The notes beneath the pieces are model-generated. The model worked only from the letters and a program-made list of their open reading frames with translations, had not been told where the DNA came from and ran no database searches. Of a stretch of 64,000 nt of DNA, positions 14,401 through 30,589 are shown piece by piece. Source of the stretch: Diphasiastrum complanatum. Its lineage: Eukaryota > Streptophyta > Lycopodiopsida > Lycopodiales > Lycopodiaceae. The first letter of the stretch is position 1, and the number at the start of each line of letters is the position of its first letter. The position numbers and the translations under genes were made by a program. The stretch lies in NCBI GenBank assembly GCA_029204225.1, contig CM055103.1, positions 50,323,470 through 50,387,469 of the forward strand. Direction: 5' to 3'.

Positions 14401-14730
14401 CAACTTCAACATGTACACTGCTACATTATCATGATCATTGTTCATTTCTATGTATGACTATAACATAATCTCACTGCTTTGATGTTTCCTGCCTTGTAGG
14501 GAACTAGAGATGAAGTGGTGGATTGCTCACATGGTAAGCAGCTATGGGATCTTTGCAAGAATAAGTATGAGCCACTCTGGCTGAAAGGAGGTGGTCACTG
14601 TGATCTTGAGCTCTATCCACAATATATTCGTCACTTACGCAAGTTCATATCTTCATTGGAAAGATCAGCATTGACAAAAAGTGGGTCAATAAATAATTCT
14701 GGTTTGCTAGGACGAACAATTTCAGCATAG
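2782..14730 (+). CDS. ABHD17-like alpha/beta-hydrolase, five exons
   Basis: Exons 2782-3083, 6302-6338, 6536-6772, 6906-6953 and 14500-14730 join in frame at GT-AG junctions to give 284 aa. It is a serine hydrolase of the plant ABHD17-like family. Animal ABHD17 enzymes are protein depalmitoylases; plant substrates are poorly known. The product shows the HGNAAD motif (75-80), nucleophile elbow GQSVG (Ser147), Asp212 in GTRDEVVD and His241 in GGGHCD, so the Ser-Asp-His triad is complete. The N-terminus MGAVTS fits an N-myristoylation signal (Gly2, Ser6), which suggests membrane anchoring. Length is close to short plant members, and the C-terminus is a family-typical basic/Ser tail. The start was chosen because MGxVTS is the conserved plant N-terminus. 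Nothing is broken. Intron 4 (7546 bp) is full of transposon debris, yet its splice sites are intact. Confidence 0.93.
3885..4050 (+). mobile_element. Possible tRNA-derived SINE fragment
   Basis: TGGCACACTTGGTTAGC resembles a pol III A box, and GATTCAAGCCCC about 40 bp later resembles a B box. A second B-box-like stretch (AGTTCAAGCCCC) follows inside a partial ~60-bp duplication that also repeats a GATGCATTAC / GGTGCATTAC motif. This is the layout of plant tRNA-related SINEs. No clear target-site duplication or tail was found. Confidence 0.35.
4181..4212. repeat. (CA)n microsatellite
   Basis: About 16 CA units in intron 1 of the hydrolase gene. Confidence 0.95.
7960..8530 (+). mobile_element. 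Ty3/gypsy reverse transcriptase remnant
   Basis: Broken frames carry, in order: [12 protein letters not shown] with PPYRVS (RT N-terminal block), [20 protein letters not shown] (normally the DL-SGYHQ block), HYEFLVMSL (the YEFLVMPFGL block) and DMLVYNKS (the YLDDILVYSKS block). Stops and frameshifts separate the blocks. It lies in the same orientation as the host gene, inside intron 4. Confidence 0.75.
9175..9700 (-). mobile_element. LINE C-terminal zinc-binding region, copy 1
   Basis: A minus-strand frame (9697 to 9230) contains ICQLCS followed by EEHFLFRC, a C-x2-C...H-x5-C arrangement typical of the zinc-binding C-terminus of plant non-LTR reverse transcriptases. [10 protein letters not shown] and [11 protein letters not shown] are shared with the copy at 10610-11080. 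No RT core or poly(A) tail was recognised, so it is a truncated fragment. Confidence 0.6.
10610..11530 (-). mobile_element. LINE C-terminal zinc-binding region, copy 2
   Basis: A minus-strand frame (11080 to 10610) carries [30 protein letters not shown] and [14 protein letters not shown]. These match copy 1 motif by motif with substantial divergence. An upstream frame (11530 to 11105), which includes the (GA)n tract, probably belongs to the same element. The 156-aa frame is open, but it is only a fragment of a LINE ORF2. Confidence 0.6.
11379..11435. repeat. (GA)n microsatellite in the LINE fragment
   Basis: About 28 GA units interrupting the LINE-derived reading frame within intron 4 of the hydrolase gene. 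Confidence 0.95.
12430..13930 (-). mobile_element. Ty3/gypsy RNase H-integrase remnant
   Basis: Read from 13930 down, there is an RT/RNase H connection ([15 protein letters not shown], then [17 protein letters not shown]), the RNase H end ([18 protein letters not shown]), an integrase zinc region ([19 protein letters not shown]) and the integrase core ([41 protein letters not shown]). The core end ([15 protein letters not shown]) follows. Stops and frameshifts make it non-functional. It lies antisense to the host gene, in its intron 4. Confidence 0.85.
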
Positions 14731-17426
<2,696 letters not shown>

Positions 17427-17432
17427 CATGCT

Positions 17433-17620
17433 TGTACATGAGTTCTCTTGGGTTCATCTATCCATTGGTGCACTATAGTGTTGATATCATGCAATTTTGT
17501 GTGTAGAATGCAATTTTATGTTATGTATTGGATCCACACGTGTGAAATACAGTACCTTACTGTTATTGTACGGACAACTTCTTTATTATTTTATATATTT
17601 GATGTTTGATCAAGATCTTG
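17433..17620 (+). repeat. Copia LTR-end-like segment, copy 1
   Basis: It shares, in order, TTCTCTTGGGTTC, TGTGTAGAATG, CCACACGTGTGAAATACA and GTTTGATCAAG with 32466-32680. Weaker similarity exists to 45590-45700. CCACACGTGTGAA is characteristic of many plant copia LTR 3' ends. Exact LTR borders were not established. Confidence 0.45.
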
Positions 17621-19300
17621 GTGAGTTGGCATCTCTTTCATCAAGTAGATGTTGATTTTCTACGTAAAGAACTTCAAATGAACTCTTACCATCCAAGTCT
17701 TCATTTGAGTACGTATTGCAAACAAAGTTAGCACACATCAAGGCTTCACCCCAAAATGACTTAGGAAGATTTGCATTCATCCTCATGGATTTAGCTCTTT
17801 CAAAAACTTGATTGATCTTTCTTTCTTCCACATTATATAGAACCTTTGAGTTTGAAAGCTCCCTCTTGATCCCATGTGCCACACAAACCTTTTTGAACTA
17901 CGGTTGATAGGTTTTCATTTGCCAAACTTAAGCACTTGATCTTCATGTTGAATTGACCCTCCACAACATTCTTGAACTTGAGAAAGACAACAAATACTTC
18001 ATCCTCACACTTTAGAAGATAAGTCCTACTAAAGTCATCAATGCAAGTCACAAACATCTTTGCTCCTCCAATACTCAAAGAACTAGTACAATGCAAATCC
18101 AAATTTACTAAATGAAAAGGCATCTTAGATCTTGAGCTAGATCTAGAATAAGACAACCTTTGTGACTTTGACATTGAACAAAGCTCACCTACCTGCTTCT
18201 TTGCCTTCAAACCACCATGGTTAGAACCAACAAATCCATCAAGTTTGTAGGGCTCACCTTGTCTCTTCCCTTGAGCAATCAAGGCTCCATTCCTTTTGAC
18301 CAAACAAGAATCACCATCAAATTTCACTTTGAGCCCTTTGCCAACCATTTGACACACACTAAGCACATTCTTAGTAATGGAAGGTATGAACAAAACATTT
18401 TTCAAATGAACATACCTATTTGTGGATGAGAGAAAAAAATAGGAATATGATCAATGCCCTTGATAACAGTTTCACCTCCATTGGCCATGTTGATGACCTT
18501 CTTTTCTCCTTCATAAGACACCAAAGAAGTGATGTACTCTTTGTGACATGTCATATGGAATATTTCTCCACTATCAATCCACCATGGATCAATATCTCCA
18601 TCATTGGTTAGCAAACAAGAAGACATCAAAAACATATCATCGTTTGAGTTTTGATCACCAATACCATCCTCATCAAAAGTGAAATTGCCTTGCTTTTCTT
18701 CTTGACCTCTCTTCTTCTTGTAGCAATCACTAGCAAAATGCCCCTTGGTGCCACAATAAAAGCACTTCAATTTCGACCTATCTTTCTTCTTATCAAAAGA
18801 AGAAGACTCACCATGATCTTGTCCTTTAAACCACTTGCTTTTTCCTTTGCCCTTGAATTTGCCTTTGATGAACATAGCCTCTTCTCCATCATGAGATGTT
18901 GATGTAGATCCACCTCCCTATGCTTTTCATTCACCAACACTTCTTGCAAATCCACCATGCTTGGCAAATTCTTTTGTATTGCAAAGCTTTGAACAAGGTT
19001 AGAATGCTCATCCAACAATCCATCAAGTACAACTTGCACAAGTTCTACTTCTTTAATGCTATTATCAATGCATGCTAGCCCATCATTAAGTGATTTAACT
19101 CTCAATACCAAGGCATGAGCACTCTCAGCTTCCTTCGTTTGCAAACTTTGAAATATTTGTCTTCTTAAAGTTAGTACCCTAGATTTAGACTTGGATTCAT
19201 AAGGCTTCCTCAAAGCTTCCCAAGCCTCCAAAGATGATGTGCACTTATCAATCTCCTTGAGTAGCTCATTGGTAACATTTATCTTGATCATGTGTAGAGC
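17610..19300 (-). mobile_element. Ty1/copia gag-protease-integrase remnant
   Basis: Minus-strand order is canonical. Gag (19291 to 18767) contains EAWEALRKPYESKSKSRVLTL-type gag text. The zinc knuckle is CFYCGTKGHFASDC (C-x2-C-x4-H-x4-C, near 18760-18720). The protease-like WWIDSGEIFHMTC near 18580-18545 has lost the usual DSGA alanine. The GAG-pre-integrase (VLFIPSITKNVLSV) and integrase pieces (FVTCIDDFSRTYLL; INQVFERAKSMRMNANLPKSFWGEA) follow. RT and RNase H are missing. Several frameshifts make it dead. Confidence 0.85.
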
Positions 19301-19442
19301 TCTTTAGCTCTCTTGTCATACCTCCCTTGATCTTGTTGTGCCATGGGTCTATAGCATGGGAGATGCAATCAACACTCTCTAGATCTTGATTTTCATGAAA
19401 ATTTTGAGATTATGGATGATAGATGCATCAAAACCTTAGGTA

Positions 19443-19811
19443 GGCTTGATACCATGTGAAAATTCACACATGTGGGAATGTCCTAATGTGTGAAATTGAT
19501 CTCGTAAGCCTGGCTCATGCACTATAGATCACCTATTGATTGAAATCCAAGCTCAATGACAAGATCTAAGGCAAAACGACCATTCTACATGCATTCATTC
19601 ATTACCAAAAGGTGTTTCACACGTGTATAGACTTCATGAAATAAACTATGTCCCAACAAACTCCTCTCCTCTGGTAGAGAGAGAAAATACCACGTGAAGA
19701 AGGAGAGCAAACAAGCATATACACAAGCATGTTAGCAATGCGAAACTGAAAAAAAATAAGAAGCAAAGAAAGCGATGTAAAATAAAACTTAAAAAGTGGG
19801 AACGACGCCAA
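19443..19811 (-). repeat. Primer-binding site and probable 5' LTR of the copia remnant
   Basis: On the minus strand, TGGTATCAAGCC (complement of 19443-19454) matches the plant copia primer-binding site for initiator tRNA-Met. The adjacent stretch reads TGTGAAAATTCACACATG on the plus strand and may end at ...ACGACGCCA near 19811, giving a TG...CA unit of about 358 bp. The outer border is an estimate, because no intact second LTR is available for comparison. Confidence 0.45.
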
Positions 19812-20589
19812 TGTTGGAAGTATTTCTAGTTTGTGCGGTGGCTAGATCTACTCACGGATGTAGTATAGGGTAGAAGGGTTTGTCCACTTTCTAAGATCTA
19901 CAAAAGACCTTCAAATAGAAATAAAGAACATAAATAATAGGAAGGGAGCACCAAGGCTTCCCAACTGGTGCTCAAAACGGATAGTAATCTAAGCTCGACT
20001 ACGACATATCCAACTAGCCAAGATCAACTAAATAACAAAATCTTGCTAAGGCTTACCCAACTAGCAAGATGACTAACTAAATCCTAGCTAACACCCAAAG
20101 GGAGATAAATTGAAGATTGCAGCTAATTAAACAATAAGCAAATAGAAACATGCCACAATTAAAACCAATGAAAAGGAGGCAAGAGGAGGCCCGAGCACCT
20201 TTCCTCAAGCTATGCACCTTCCCAAAGGAAATACAAGGAAATAGAATGATAATCTCAAATAGAGAGCAATTTAGCATAATCTCAAGGTGTTATTTACAAG
20301 GGAAATGTCTTTCTTCTTATAACAAGAAGGGCCTTCCATAAGCTTCCACTAGCTTATGGGATTAGTTTTTAAACTTGACATTCTAAGGCTTCTAAACTTC
20401 TAACTTAGAACTTAGAACTTGAGAATATCTAACTTTAGAACTTAAGATAACTTAGAATCTTTCTAAGCTTAAGTTTCTTAAGTTTAAGTTCTAAGTTTAA
20501 GTCTAAGTTGTTTTATTTATTTAAGCTTCTACCCATGGACTTACAAAACACATGCCATAGTAGAAGTTTATTAACCAGTATTTACTCAC
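19812..20589. repeat. Non-coding stretch with an imperfect inverted repeat
   Basis: No gene. Between 20378 and 20512 the sequence is made of CTTAGAA/TTCTAAG-like units, first in one orientation (ACTTAGAACTTAGAACTT) and then in the other (TTAAGTTCTAAGTTTAAG). Folded back it would form a long imperfect hairpin. Confidence 0.5.
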
Positions 20590-20990
20590 GTGTGGTGTTA
20601 CGTCCATGTCCTGTATAAAGGAATCAGAATAATTCCTGACGTGGATAGCCGGTCACTCCAGATGTATATGGTTATTGGTTATGCCTCGTCATTCCGGGCT
20701 TGGCCTGTAAAGTAATTAATAATCATATGAGGGCCCAGACCTATAATTGGACATAAGAGCACATGCATAGTGAATGACTGCCTTAATGCAAGAATAGGAG
20801 GTCAATAGCTCAATATAGGTTGCATGGGGATCCTAGGGAAAATATTCTTTCTCTCATGAAGAGAATATGTCCATTGGAAACTCGCCCATCCTCCTATTGA
20901 AAATTCAGTTTCTTGAGCCTGTCTCTCCTCCTCTCTCTTAGGTTCTTTACTATGGCTTGGAGGCTAGGTCCAGGAGGAAACTGTAGATCC
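20590..20990 (+). repeat. Diverged direct repeat, left copy
   Basis: Similar in order to 22250-22640. Shared landmarks are a TCCATGTCC/GGACATGG area, a CC-GTCACTCCAG/CCGGCCCTCCAG block, GGTTATTGGTTATGCC/GATTATTGGTCATGCC, an AGGGCCCAGAC/AAGACCCAGAC block and ATGGCTTGGAGGCTAGG/ATGGCTTGGGGGTTAG. The two copies flank part of the MULE-like remnant. Confidence 0.4.
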
Positions 20991-21099
20991 TCCTTGAAAC
21001 GTTTGTGCTTCTATGTAGCCTCCACATTTACAGTCTCTACATCGGAAAATCATAGACATCTACCGCCATGTTGTCAAGGCCTGTTCACGTTCACATATT

Positions 21100-24000
21100 C
21101 TGGCCTATGTGAATTGTTGGCTTCGACGTCCACAAAAATGGTCAGATTTTTTTTTTCTACGAGAGGTGATCCAATCACCTGACGGTCCTGGTTTATTATA
21201 CATTGGTGTCCCACCAACTGCATCAAAGACCACTTTACCTATTATAGATGGGCTAGGTGTGGCATTGGTTCTAGACATGGCTTTGTCAATAAGATCCTCC
21301 AAACTAGGGCCAGTTCCAATATGCTTGCCTTGCACAAAAGGCTTTGCAATAGTGCATTTGCTAGATCAGTAACTACGACATCATAAAGGCTGATTTGCGA
21401 TTTATTATCCTCACCTGCCAACCAACTAGCATGATTTGACACCATCAAATTGGTTAGAGGTGTACTGGAGATGTATGTTATGTCACTGGCTTGAATCAAT
21501 GTTAAAAAAAAATGATTAGAGGTGTACCAAAGATGTCTATAAGGTCGCTGGCCTAAATCATTATTAAAAAAAATGATAGACATTACATCAACTTATAGAA
21601 GACCAAGATATCTAATAACAATAAAATAGCGTGAACCAAGCATCTTACCCCAATTAGAAGATGTCTCAAGTGTGCATAACGTACATTCCACCAACTCAAG
21701 CATCTATCCATTGTAGGCAAATTGGCATCTGCTACCTTTCCACTGGCCCACCATGCTCTAATAAATCTGAATTGCGACAAAGCTTCATCTGCTGTTGCCG
21801 CATTCTTTCACTTGCGACACTGATATATTCTTGTATATATCTTGATATTGCTTGAATATATATTGAGTGGTGTGTATTTGAAGACTTTGCTCCCAATGGA
21901 AGAGACAAGATTGCTCTCGACCGTGCAACACATTTTTTGGTCTTCCATTGTATACTGCACGGATGGCTCTCCAATTTGCTTGTGCTTCGTCTACCATGAA
22001 ACCGTGGAAGTCAGGCTCTTTGAAGCCCTTTTGGTTCTTGTAATGTTTAGCATCCTCAAGAATAGTACTCGTGTCTCTATGTCTTTTTCTTTCATCTTGC
22101 AAGTTGCGATTGTCATGAGCTCTTGAACACTGTTAACAAATAAACAAATGTCAATAGAATTTTTGCAAAACATCTCAAGGCATAAAATTGTATCCATAGA
22201 TTCTGAGTGACTACATGATTATCATAAGTGAATAGCACAGATGTTATGGCCATATTCAGTTAAGGACATGGAATAGTCCTAATATGGTAGACCGGCCCTC
22301 CAGTGTTTGAGATTATTGGTCATGCCTAGATTTAATTCCACATCGAGGCCTGTTGGTGACTAATGACCTTGAGAAGACCCAGACACTCTAATTGAGACAT
22401 ACAGAGTAGTGCATGTATGTGTGACAAATATAGGTAGGAGGAATTCTTGAAGAGCTGTGACCCATTTATAGTTGACCTACATGGGTATTGCATGGGTTCA
22501 TGCACAGGATCCTACTCTCTATATATTGAGGTAGTGATTATTCTGTGGACGACTTTTGGTCTAGGTTTCCATTTGAACTCTTCTCCACTTGCTATCACAT
22601 GGCATGGCTTGGGGGTTAGATTCAGGAGGATTCTCTAGGAGGGATCTAGGTTTGGTTGGGTGGTTTTGCTCCATACTCTCTCTTGTGTTTTCCTATCCTC
22701 ATCTTAGGGGTTTTCCCTAGTGGTCTTCACAATAGATATATAACAATATGTATACACACCTTGGCACATATACATGTGCTGCCATGGTTGTCCATCCATG
22801 TACACGTCGGACATGGTCGAAGCACACCCATGACCTTCTCAAGTCACCATCTCTTGTGCGTGCCATTTTGGTTGTGACAAGGTCAACACCTGATGATGGT
22901 CCTGTTGTGAACATTTTAAACACAAGGCAATGCTCATTATCATCTTTGCATTGCCTCAGAAATCTACTGCCATGGAAGAATTCGTAAACACACAATCTTT
23001 TCAACTCCAAAAAACTTGTTTCCACGCCCTTTCCAACAACCTTTTTTTGCTATCAGTGATGATTCTCTTCAATCTGCCAAAACAGTTCAATAACTTAGAC
23101 TAGACAACTCATTATAAGGACATACAGAATGATTAAAATCTTCAGCATAATTGTATGAACACAATTTCCCGTACACACCTATTGGTATGCACCAATGGTT
23201 GCATTTCTTGCAAGAGTTCTACTAGTTGTTGGTGACTCATTTCAAATTTCTCACAATTTTCATCTCTTGTCACAGCCTTAATAACAAGCTCCTTTGCGAC
23301 TTCCATTTGTATATTTCTAGGGCCAACATTACTATTAGTTGCAACTATAGTGTCAACCAAGCATTTTGTTTCTACTACTGCAAAACGAGAAGAACCTGCT
23401 TGAACAATGTGATTATTAGTGAAACTAGTGTCGCAGTAGTACACATGCTGCACAAGCTTGTATGCAAATTGTCCGTTTCTTGCAATAAAAACATTCTAGA
23501 ACCATCTAAAGAATAACCCAAATGAGGTCTGGGTTTAAGCTCACCAAACCAACATTGTAGATTTGGTACACCAGAGAGCATGTGAGCTCCAAAAAGTCCA
23601 TTCATACACTCAAATACATCACCACAATAGCTTTTGCGAACAGTGCCTGGGAATAAACATTTGTTGTTATTGATTTTGTTCAACAATGACCATCATAATA
23701 TTGTTCCATCCCTACCATTGGGGAGTTGCCACTCACATGAAGTGCAAGCAATTCAAATGCAATATTTCCATTGTATTGAGCAAGTAGCTCGTTTACTTTC
23801 TGGATGATGTTACATTGCATAAGTAGTTTTCTAGGCAAATTGCTCCTAGGGTTGTCTTTCAAAATTTTGTCTACAATACTTTTGTCATTGTGTTGAACAC
23901 CCTTGTCTTCAATATCAAGTTTCTCACATAGCTAAATGACAACAATATTTGTGGGCTTTTGGACACTTTCTGTGGCAGGTGTGGTAACAACGCCCAAATA

Positions 24001-24270
24001 ACTTCGATGACAAAGATTTGTCTAGAATGTAGTAACTGAGAGAGCCAAAGCCTTCCACAGTTTGCAGCTTCAAGAGGTCCTTCTGCATCTCCCGAGTCGC
24101 TATCATAGCAAATACCTCAATATTACTTGATTCATTCGGTCCTCTAGAGTCTTGGAATCCAACACCGCACGACCTCCCTTGTTTGGAAGCCCTAAATGTT
24201 CTCCCCCAATTTGATGCAAGTATACCACAAAGTCTTTACCACACTCCATTGAAGTTAGTTGAACAATTAC
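21100..24270 (-). mobile_element. MULE-like transposase remnant (broken)
   Basis: Read from 24270 down. An N-side frame starts SMECGKDFVVYLHQIGGEHL, followed by several unassigned frames (23862-22717). Then come DFHGFMVDEAQANWRAIRAV with CLFHWEQSLQ (22102-21785), FIRAWWASGKVADANLP (21780-21600) and SNHASWLAGEDNKSQISL (near 21440). The last four resemble a plant transposase-like family carrying FMxDxAQANWxAVR, CxFHWxQS and AWW motifs, which I associate with MULE-type proteins from memory. Stops and gaps between blocks show decay. Introns cannot be excluded. Confidence 0.45.
22250..22640 (+). repeat. Diverged direct repeat, right copy
   Basis: Second copy of the repeat described at 20590-20990. 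Extent and identity were judged by eye only. Confidence 0.4.
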
Positions 24271-25560
24271 ACTTGCATCACACTAATACAAATCATTCAC
24301 GTTGCTTACTAGTATGCAATCTATACCAAATATAATATATACACAGATCACTAAATTTAATCTTGAGTCTATCGATAGCATAGTTGTACCCTCAGTTACG
24401 TGCGCTCATCAAAGTGAGAACATCCTTATACATGCATGAACATGTGAATGAAACTGTTGGGAATGTAAATCCAATTTAGAACGTTAGTCAACAATGGTTG
24501 ATGTGAGACTAAGATAAATGCACGGAGTTACTCAATTGAAGTCATCTTACAAATCTCCAAGATCATAAACCACTATTTCCAAGCTGAACAAAAATGGAAC
24601 TTTTCATCTAGTGAAATCAAATTTCATCTAAGATATGGATAGATTCTCAATATTGTCAATAATATCTGTTTATTTTGATGGTAATAGGGACTGTTACATT
24701 ATTATAGAAAATACAATTCAAGCCATTGCTTGAACTGCAATCATGAGAATCTTTAATTCGATTTGATGTCTTGTAAATAATTATGTAGCGTAGCTGCTTG
24801 CATAGAGCACGTTGGCTCTTCAAGTTTAGAAATTAGTCAGTGAATAGAAGGTCTACATAAAGGTTTTTGCAAATAGAGCATCATCATCCCACCCCTTTTC
24901 ACTACAACATTCAAACAGAAAATAAATGTATATATCAAGATCAGCAAATACTTGCAAACTTATGTACTATGGATTAATAAGCATACAGATACAAATCCGA
25001 AGTATAAATATTGTAAACATGAAATGATGAGGCTTACATACATATGTAATCACCACTATGTATACATCTACATCATCAAATACTTTCAAACTTTTGTGTT
25101 ATAATTGACAAGCATATAGATACAAAGCCAAAGTTATAAATATTGTAAACCTAGAATGAGGAGGCTAAAACTAGTCTACTTTGTGGAAAATATATTGTAA
25201 TTACCTTCGAAATATATAGCAACCACAAATTCTTCTGCCCAAAAAAGTTCGAGATTTGAGGCTATGGTGTCAAAGTGCAAAGAAGACACTTGTAAGCTCC
25301 TCACTATACAGGAAGCTCTTGGAAGATCTTAATTCAAGCTCTCTCACCTCACTATCAATTCATAGGCAAAACTAAAGAACTTTTCTACCAATTTCTAATT
25401 TTTTTCGGAGAAAAACCAACACGAGTTTTGAAAATTCATAAGAATAAAGAAAAATAAATCCTCAAAATAAAAAATAACTATGAAAAATCCTCACTGACCG
25501 CACTAGTTAGCATAGCATCCCATAAAACATTAATTGTACATTAAGACTTACCCACTGACT
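24271..25560. repeat. Non-coding region with a ~100-bp tandem duplication
   Basis: 24943-25045 and 25072-25170 match. Both contain CAAATACTT-CAAACTT, AAGCATA-AGATACAAA, ATAAATATTGTAAAC and ATGAGGAGGCT/ATGATGAGGCT in the same order. The remainder is AT-rich without a recognised gene. Confidence 0.55.
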
Positions 25561-25650
25561 GCCATCCCGCCGTCGGGTGGCCCCCTCCCCTAGTTGGGTA
25601 CCCCCCCCATACCCACCCTGCCACCCCCAAGACCCCCTCTACCCCCGACA

Positions 25651-25864
<214 letters not shown>

Positions 25865-25901
25865 CCACCAATCAACCCGCAGGTAGTGAATTCCTCGGGG
25901 A

Positions 25902-25930
25902 TAGTTAGCTCCCCTAGGGAGAGCTAACTA
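25902..25930. repeat. Near-perfect 29-bp palindrome
   Basis: TAGTTAGCTC at 25902 is mirrored by GAGCTAACTA ending at 25930 around a CCCTAGGG core. GGTAGT (25882-25887) and ACTACC (about 25927-25932) extend the symmetry weakly. Confidence 0.7.
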
Positions 25931-28659
<2,729 letters not shown>

Positions 28660-30010
28660 CTTACATTGTGGCGGACAATGATGACGAAGATGATGATCAC
28701 ATAGGACGAATTGTCTCGTACAACAAGGAGCTCCACCTTGACCTGTTGTAAGAAGTAATGGAGAGATTGCAGGTAACAATGGCTAATCCAAGTATTTTAT
28801 TTTCTTCTATTTTTTGTGTGTATTGGACTTTAAATTTGATTCATTGAAGCACCCCCCCTCCTGCAATCCCACTATGTCGTTTGTTGCCCAACACGTCAAT
28901 TCGACAACATGAGATCGTTACAAGCGCCTTTGCAATGAGTTCTCTATGTATGGCTACGTATGCTCTTTAAAGACACCCACGTCTGAGGAAAGACATGTTG
29001 ATGCCATGATTAAATCACAAGGGGATCCCATATGGTGCAATATAAATACAGATTTTGAGAATGAGCTCGAGCATAACACCAATTGGAGATTTCTAAGAAA
29101 TAAGGTGCAAATACATGTGGGATGGGAATCATCGCCTTCTTGCGTTCATGGAGGAAATAAGTAGAAGTAAGCACACTATATAAATTGTAGTCATTTCATT
29201 AGTCTCTTGTACTTGCAATTGGTTCTTTGACATTAGATGCATGCAAATTTTGCAACTAATGCTGCAAGACACCCACGTGTGGAGGTGACTATTTTGGAGG
29301 TGGGTGAAGGAGACGAGGGTGAACTTTTGACCGCCCTAGCCAAAATGAATTGGTACAACATTTTTCCATTTTCTTTGTTGTTATCATTTAACTCCCAAGA
29401 TTGATTTCTTTGACATTTTGATTCATTTTTTTATGGTCATTTCCTAGGTTGATTCATAAAGACAACAGTAAGCGACAAGGTATGTATGATTCGGGCGCTT
29501 GGGAAATCAGATAAAAAGAGTCTTTTAAAGCATGTCCACGATGAAGATAGACAATGGATGGCCGAGCAGCTGAGTCTTGAAACAAAAAAGGGTGGATATC
29601 GTTCTTGGTATAACTGTCCATTGGCAATTTTGAGCCAGGTGGTGTTTCAGGTATAGATGTGGACCAATTTATTTATTTATGATGTTGCCATCATACATTT
29701 GTGAATGTCGTAGATGAAATACAATTTTTGTTTCCTATTTGTTCAAGATGAATATAAAAATGAATGGATGCCATTGGAAGAAAAGGAGACAGTGCTACCG
29801 AAAGACATTTACCAAGTCGAATGGTACAATGCCATCCACACCATTGATGTTAAGTGTCGGTGCACCATATAAAAGTATGCAACCCTAGCCAATCCATCAA
29901 ATGGAGACGTATTTTTCAAGTATGTACTTTTTATTTTTATTTTCGCTTTGTCTTGGATTGAATTGTTATTTCAATTTATTGATGCTAGTCATCACCACTC
30001 ATCTTTATCT
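28660..30010 (+). other. Unrecognised coding-like remnant
   Basis: Short plus-strand open blocks occur at 28946-29164 (with KTPTSEERHVDAMIKSQGDP), around 29240-29350 (HPRVEVTILEVGEGDEGELL), around 29535-29650 (GGYRSWYNCPLAILSQVVFQ) and around 29745-29870 (DIYQVEWYNAIHTIDVKCRC). Several are bounded by AG and GT, so they could be exons of a host or transposon gene. I recognise no family. A stop after the last block argues for decay. Confidence 0.3.
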
Positions 30011-30170
30011 TTTTTTGTCTATATTTTTGTAGCACTGTCTCAGAATTGATTGGGAACATAGACCCCGCTCACTCACTGAAGAAAGACTATACAATATTGC
30101 ATGTGCAAAGTTGTCGGAAACATGAAAGACAACTATTGCTTTTGCTTTGTTAGAAGAGAGTGATGAGTAG
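30010..30170. repeat. Flank shared by two chromovirus copies, copy 1
   Basis: Nearly the same sequence as 47463-47640. Both contain TTTTTTTGTCTATATTTTTG, GAACATAGACCCCGCTCA and GAAACATGAAAGACAACTAT. The match lies outside the LTR. Confidence 0.75.
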
Positions 30171-30589
30171 CTCCATAGATCCTACTTACAAATCACAAAC
30201 ACAATGATAACACACAATGGAGAAACCACCCAACCAAGTAGAAGCATCCACTCGAACTCTAGAAGCCTCACCCCCAAGCCAAGGAACAAGAAGCATGAAT
30301 ATAGAGTGAGAGCCTCGCAATGAATCCAAAACGATGATGAGGAGTAGGGCGAGTTTGGACTTAATATATAGATCCAAAAGCAACCTAGGCACATAGCCAT
30401 GCATAGCCCTAAATTCCCTATACATAGATTCACCTAGAATAGAGTCCTAAGCATGGACCAACTATTCATAGAATTGCTATTGATAACTCTACACATGCAT
30501 ACACTGTCTCATACCTTGTCTAAACTCCATTTAGTGTGTTCTGGGCCTCACAAGGACATGTATCTTATGTACTGGTCATGGACATAACA
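30150..30589 (-). repeat. Ty3/gypsy chromovirus LTR (3' LTR, copy G1)
   Basis: Matches 47655-48171 and 58313-58827 along most of its length, with one ~90-bp deletion near 30555. On the minus strand the LTR starts TGTTATGTCCATGACC, directly after the polypurine tract GGAGGGAAGAA (complement of 30590-30600). That fixes the right border at 30589. The left border is approximate. Confidence 0.8.

Noticed and set aside
24935-25170. CRISPR-like or satellite array
   Set aside because: Only two imperfect copies of about 100 bp. CRISPR arrays are not expected in plant nuclear DNA.
30182-30433. Minus-strand ORFs of 79-83 codons, also at 47722 and 58364
   Set aside because: They recur only because all three lie in copies of the same LTR. 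The predicted peptides have no family motif.
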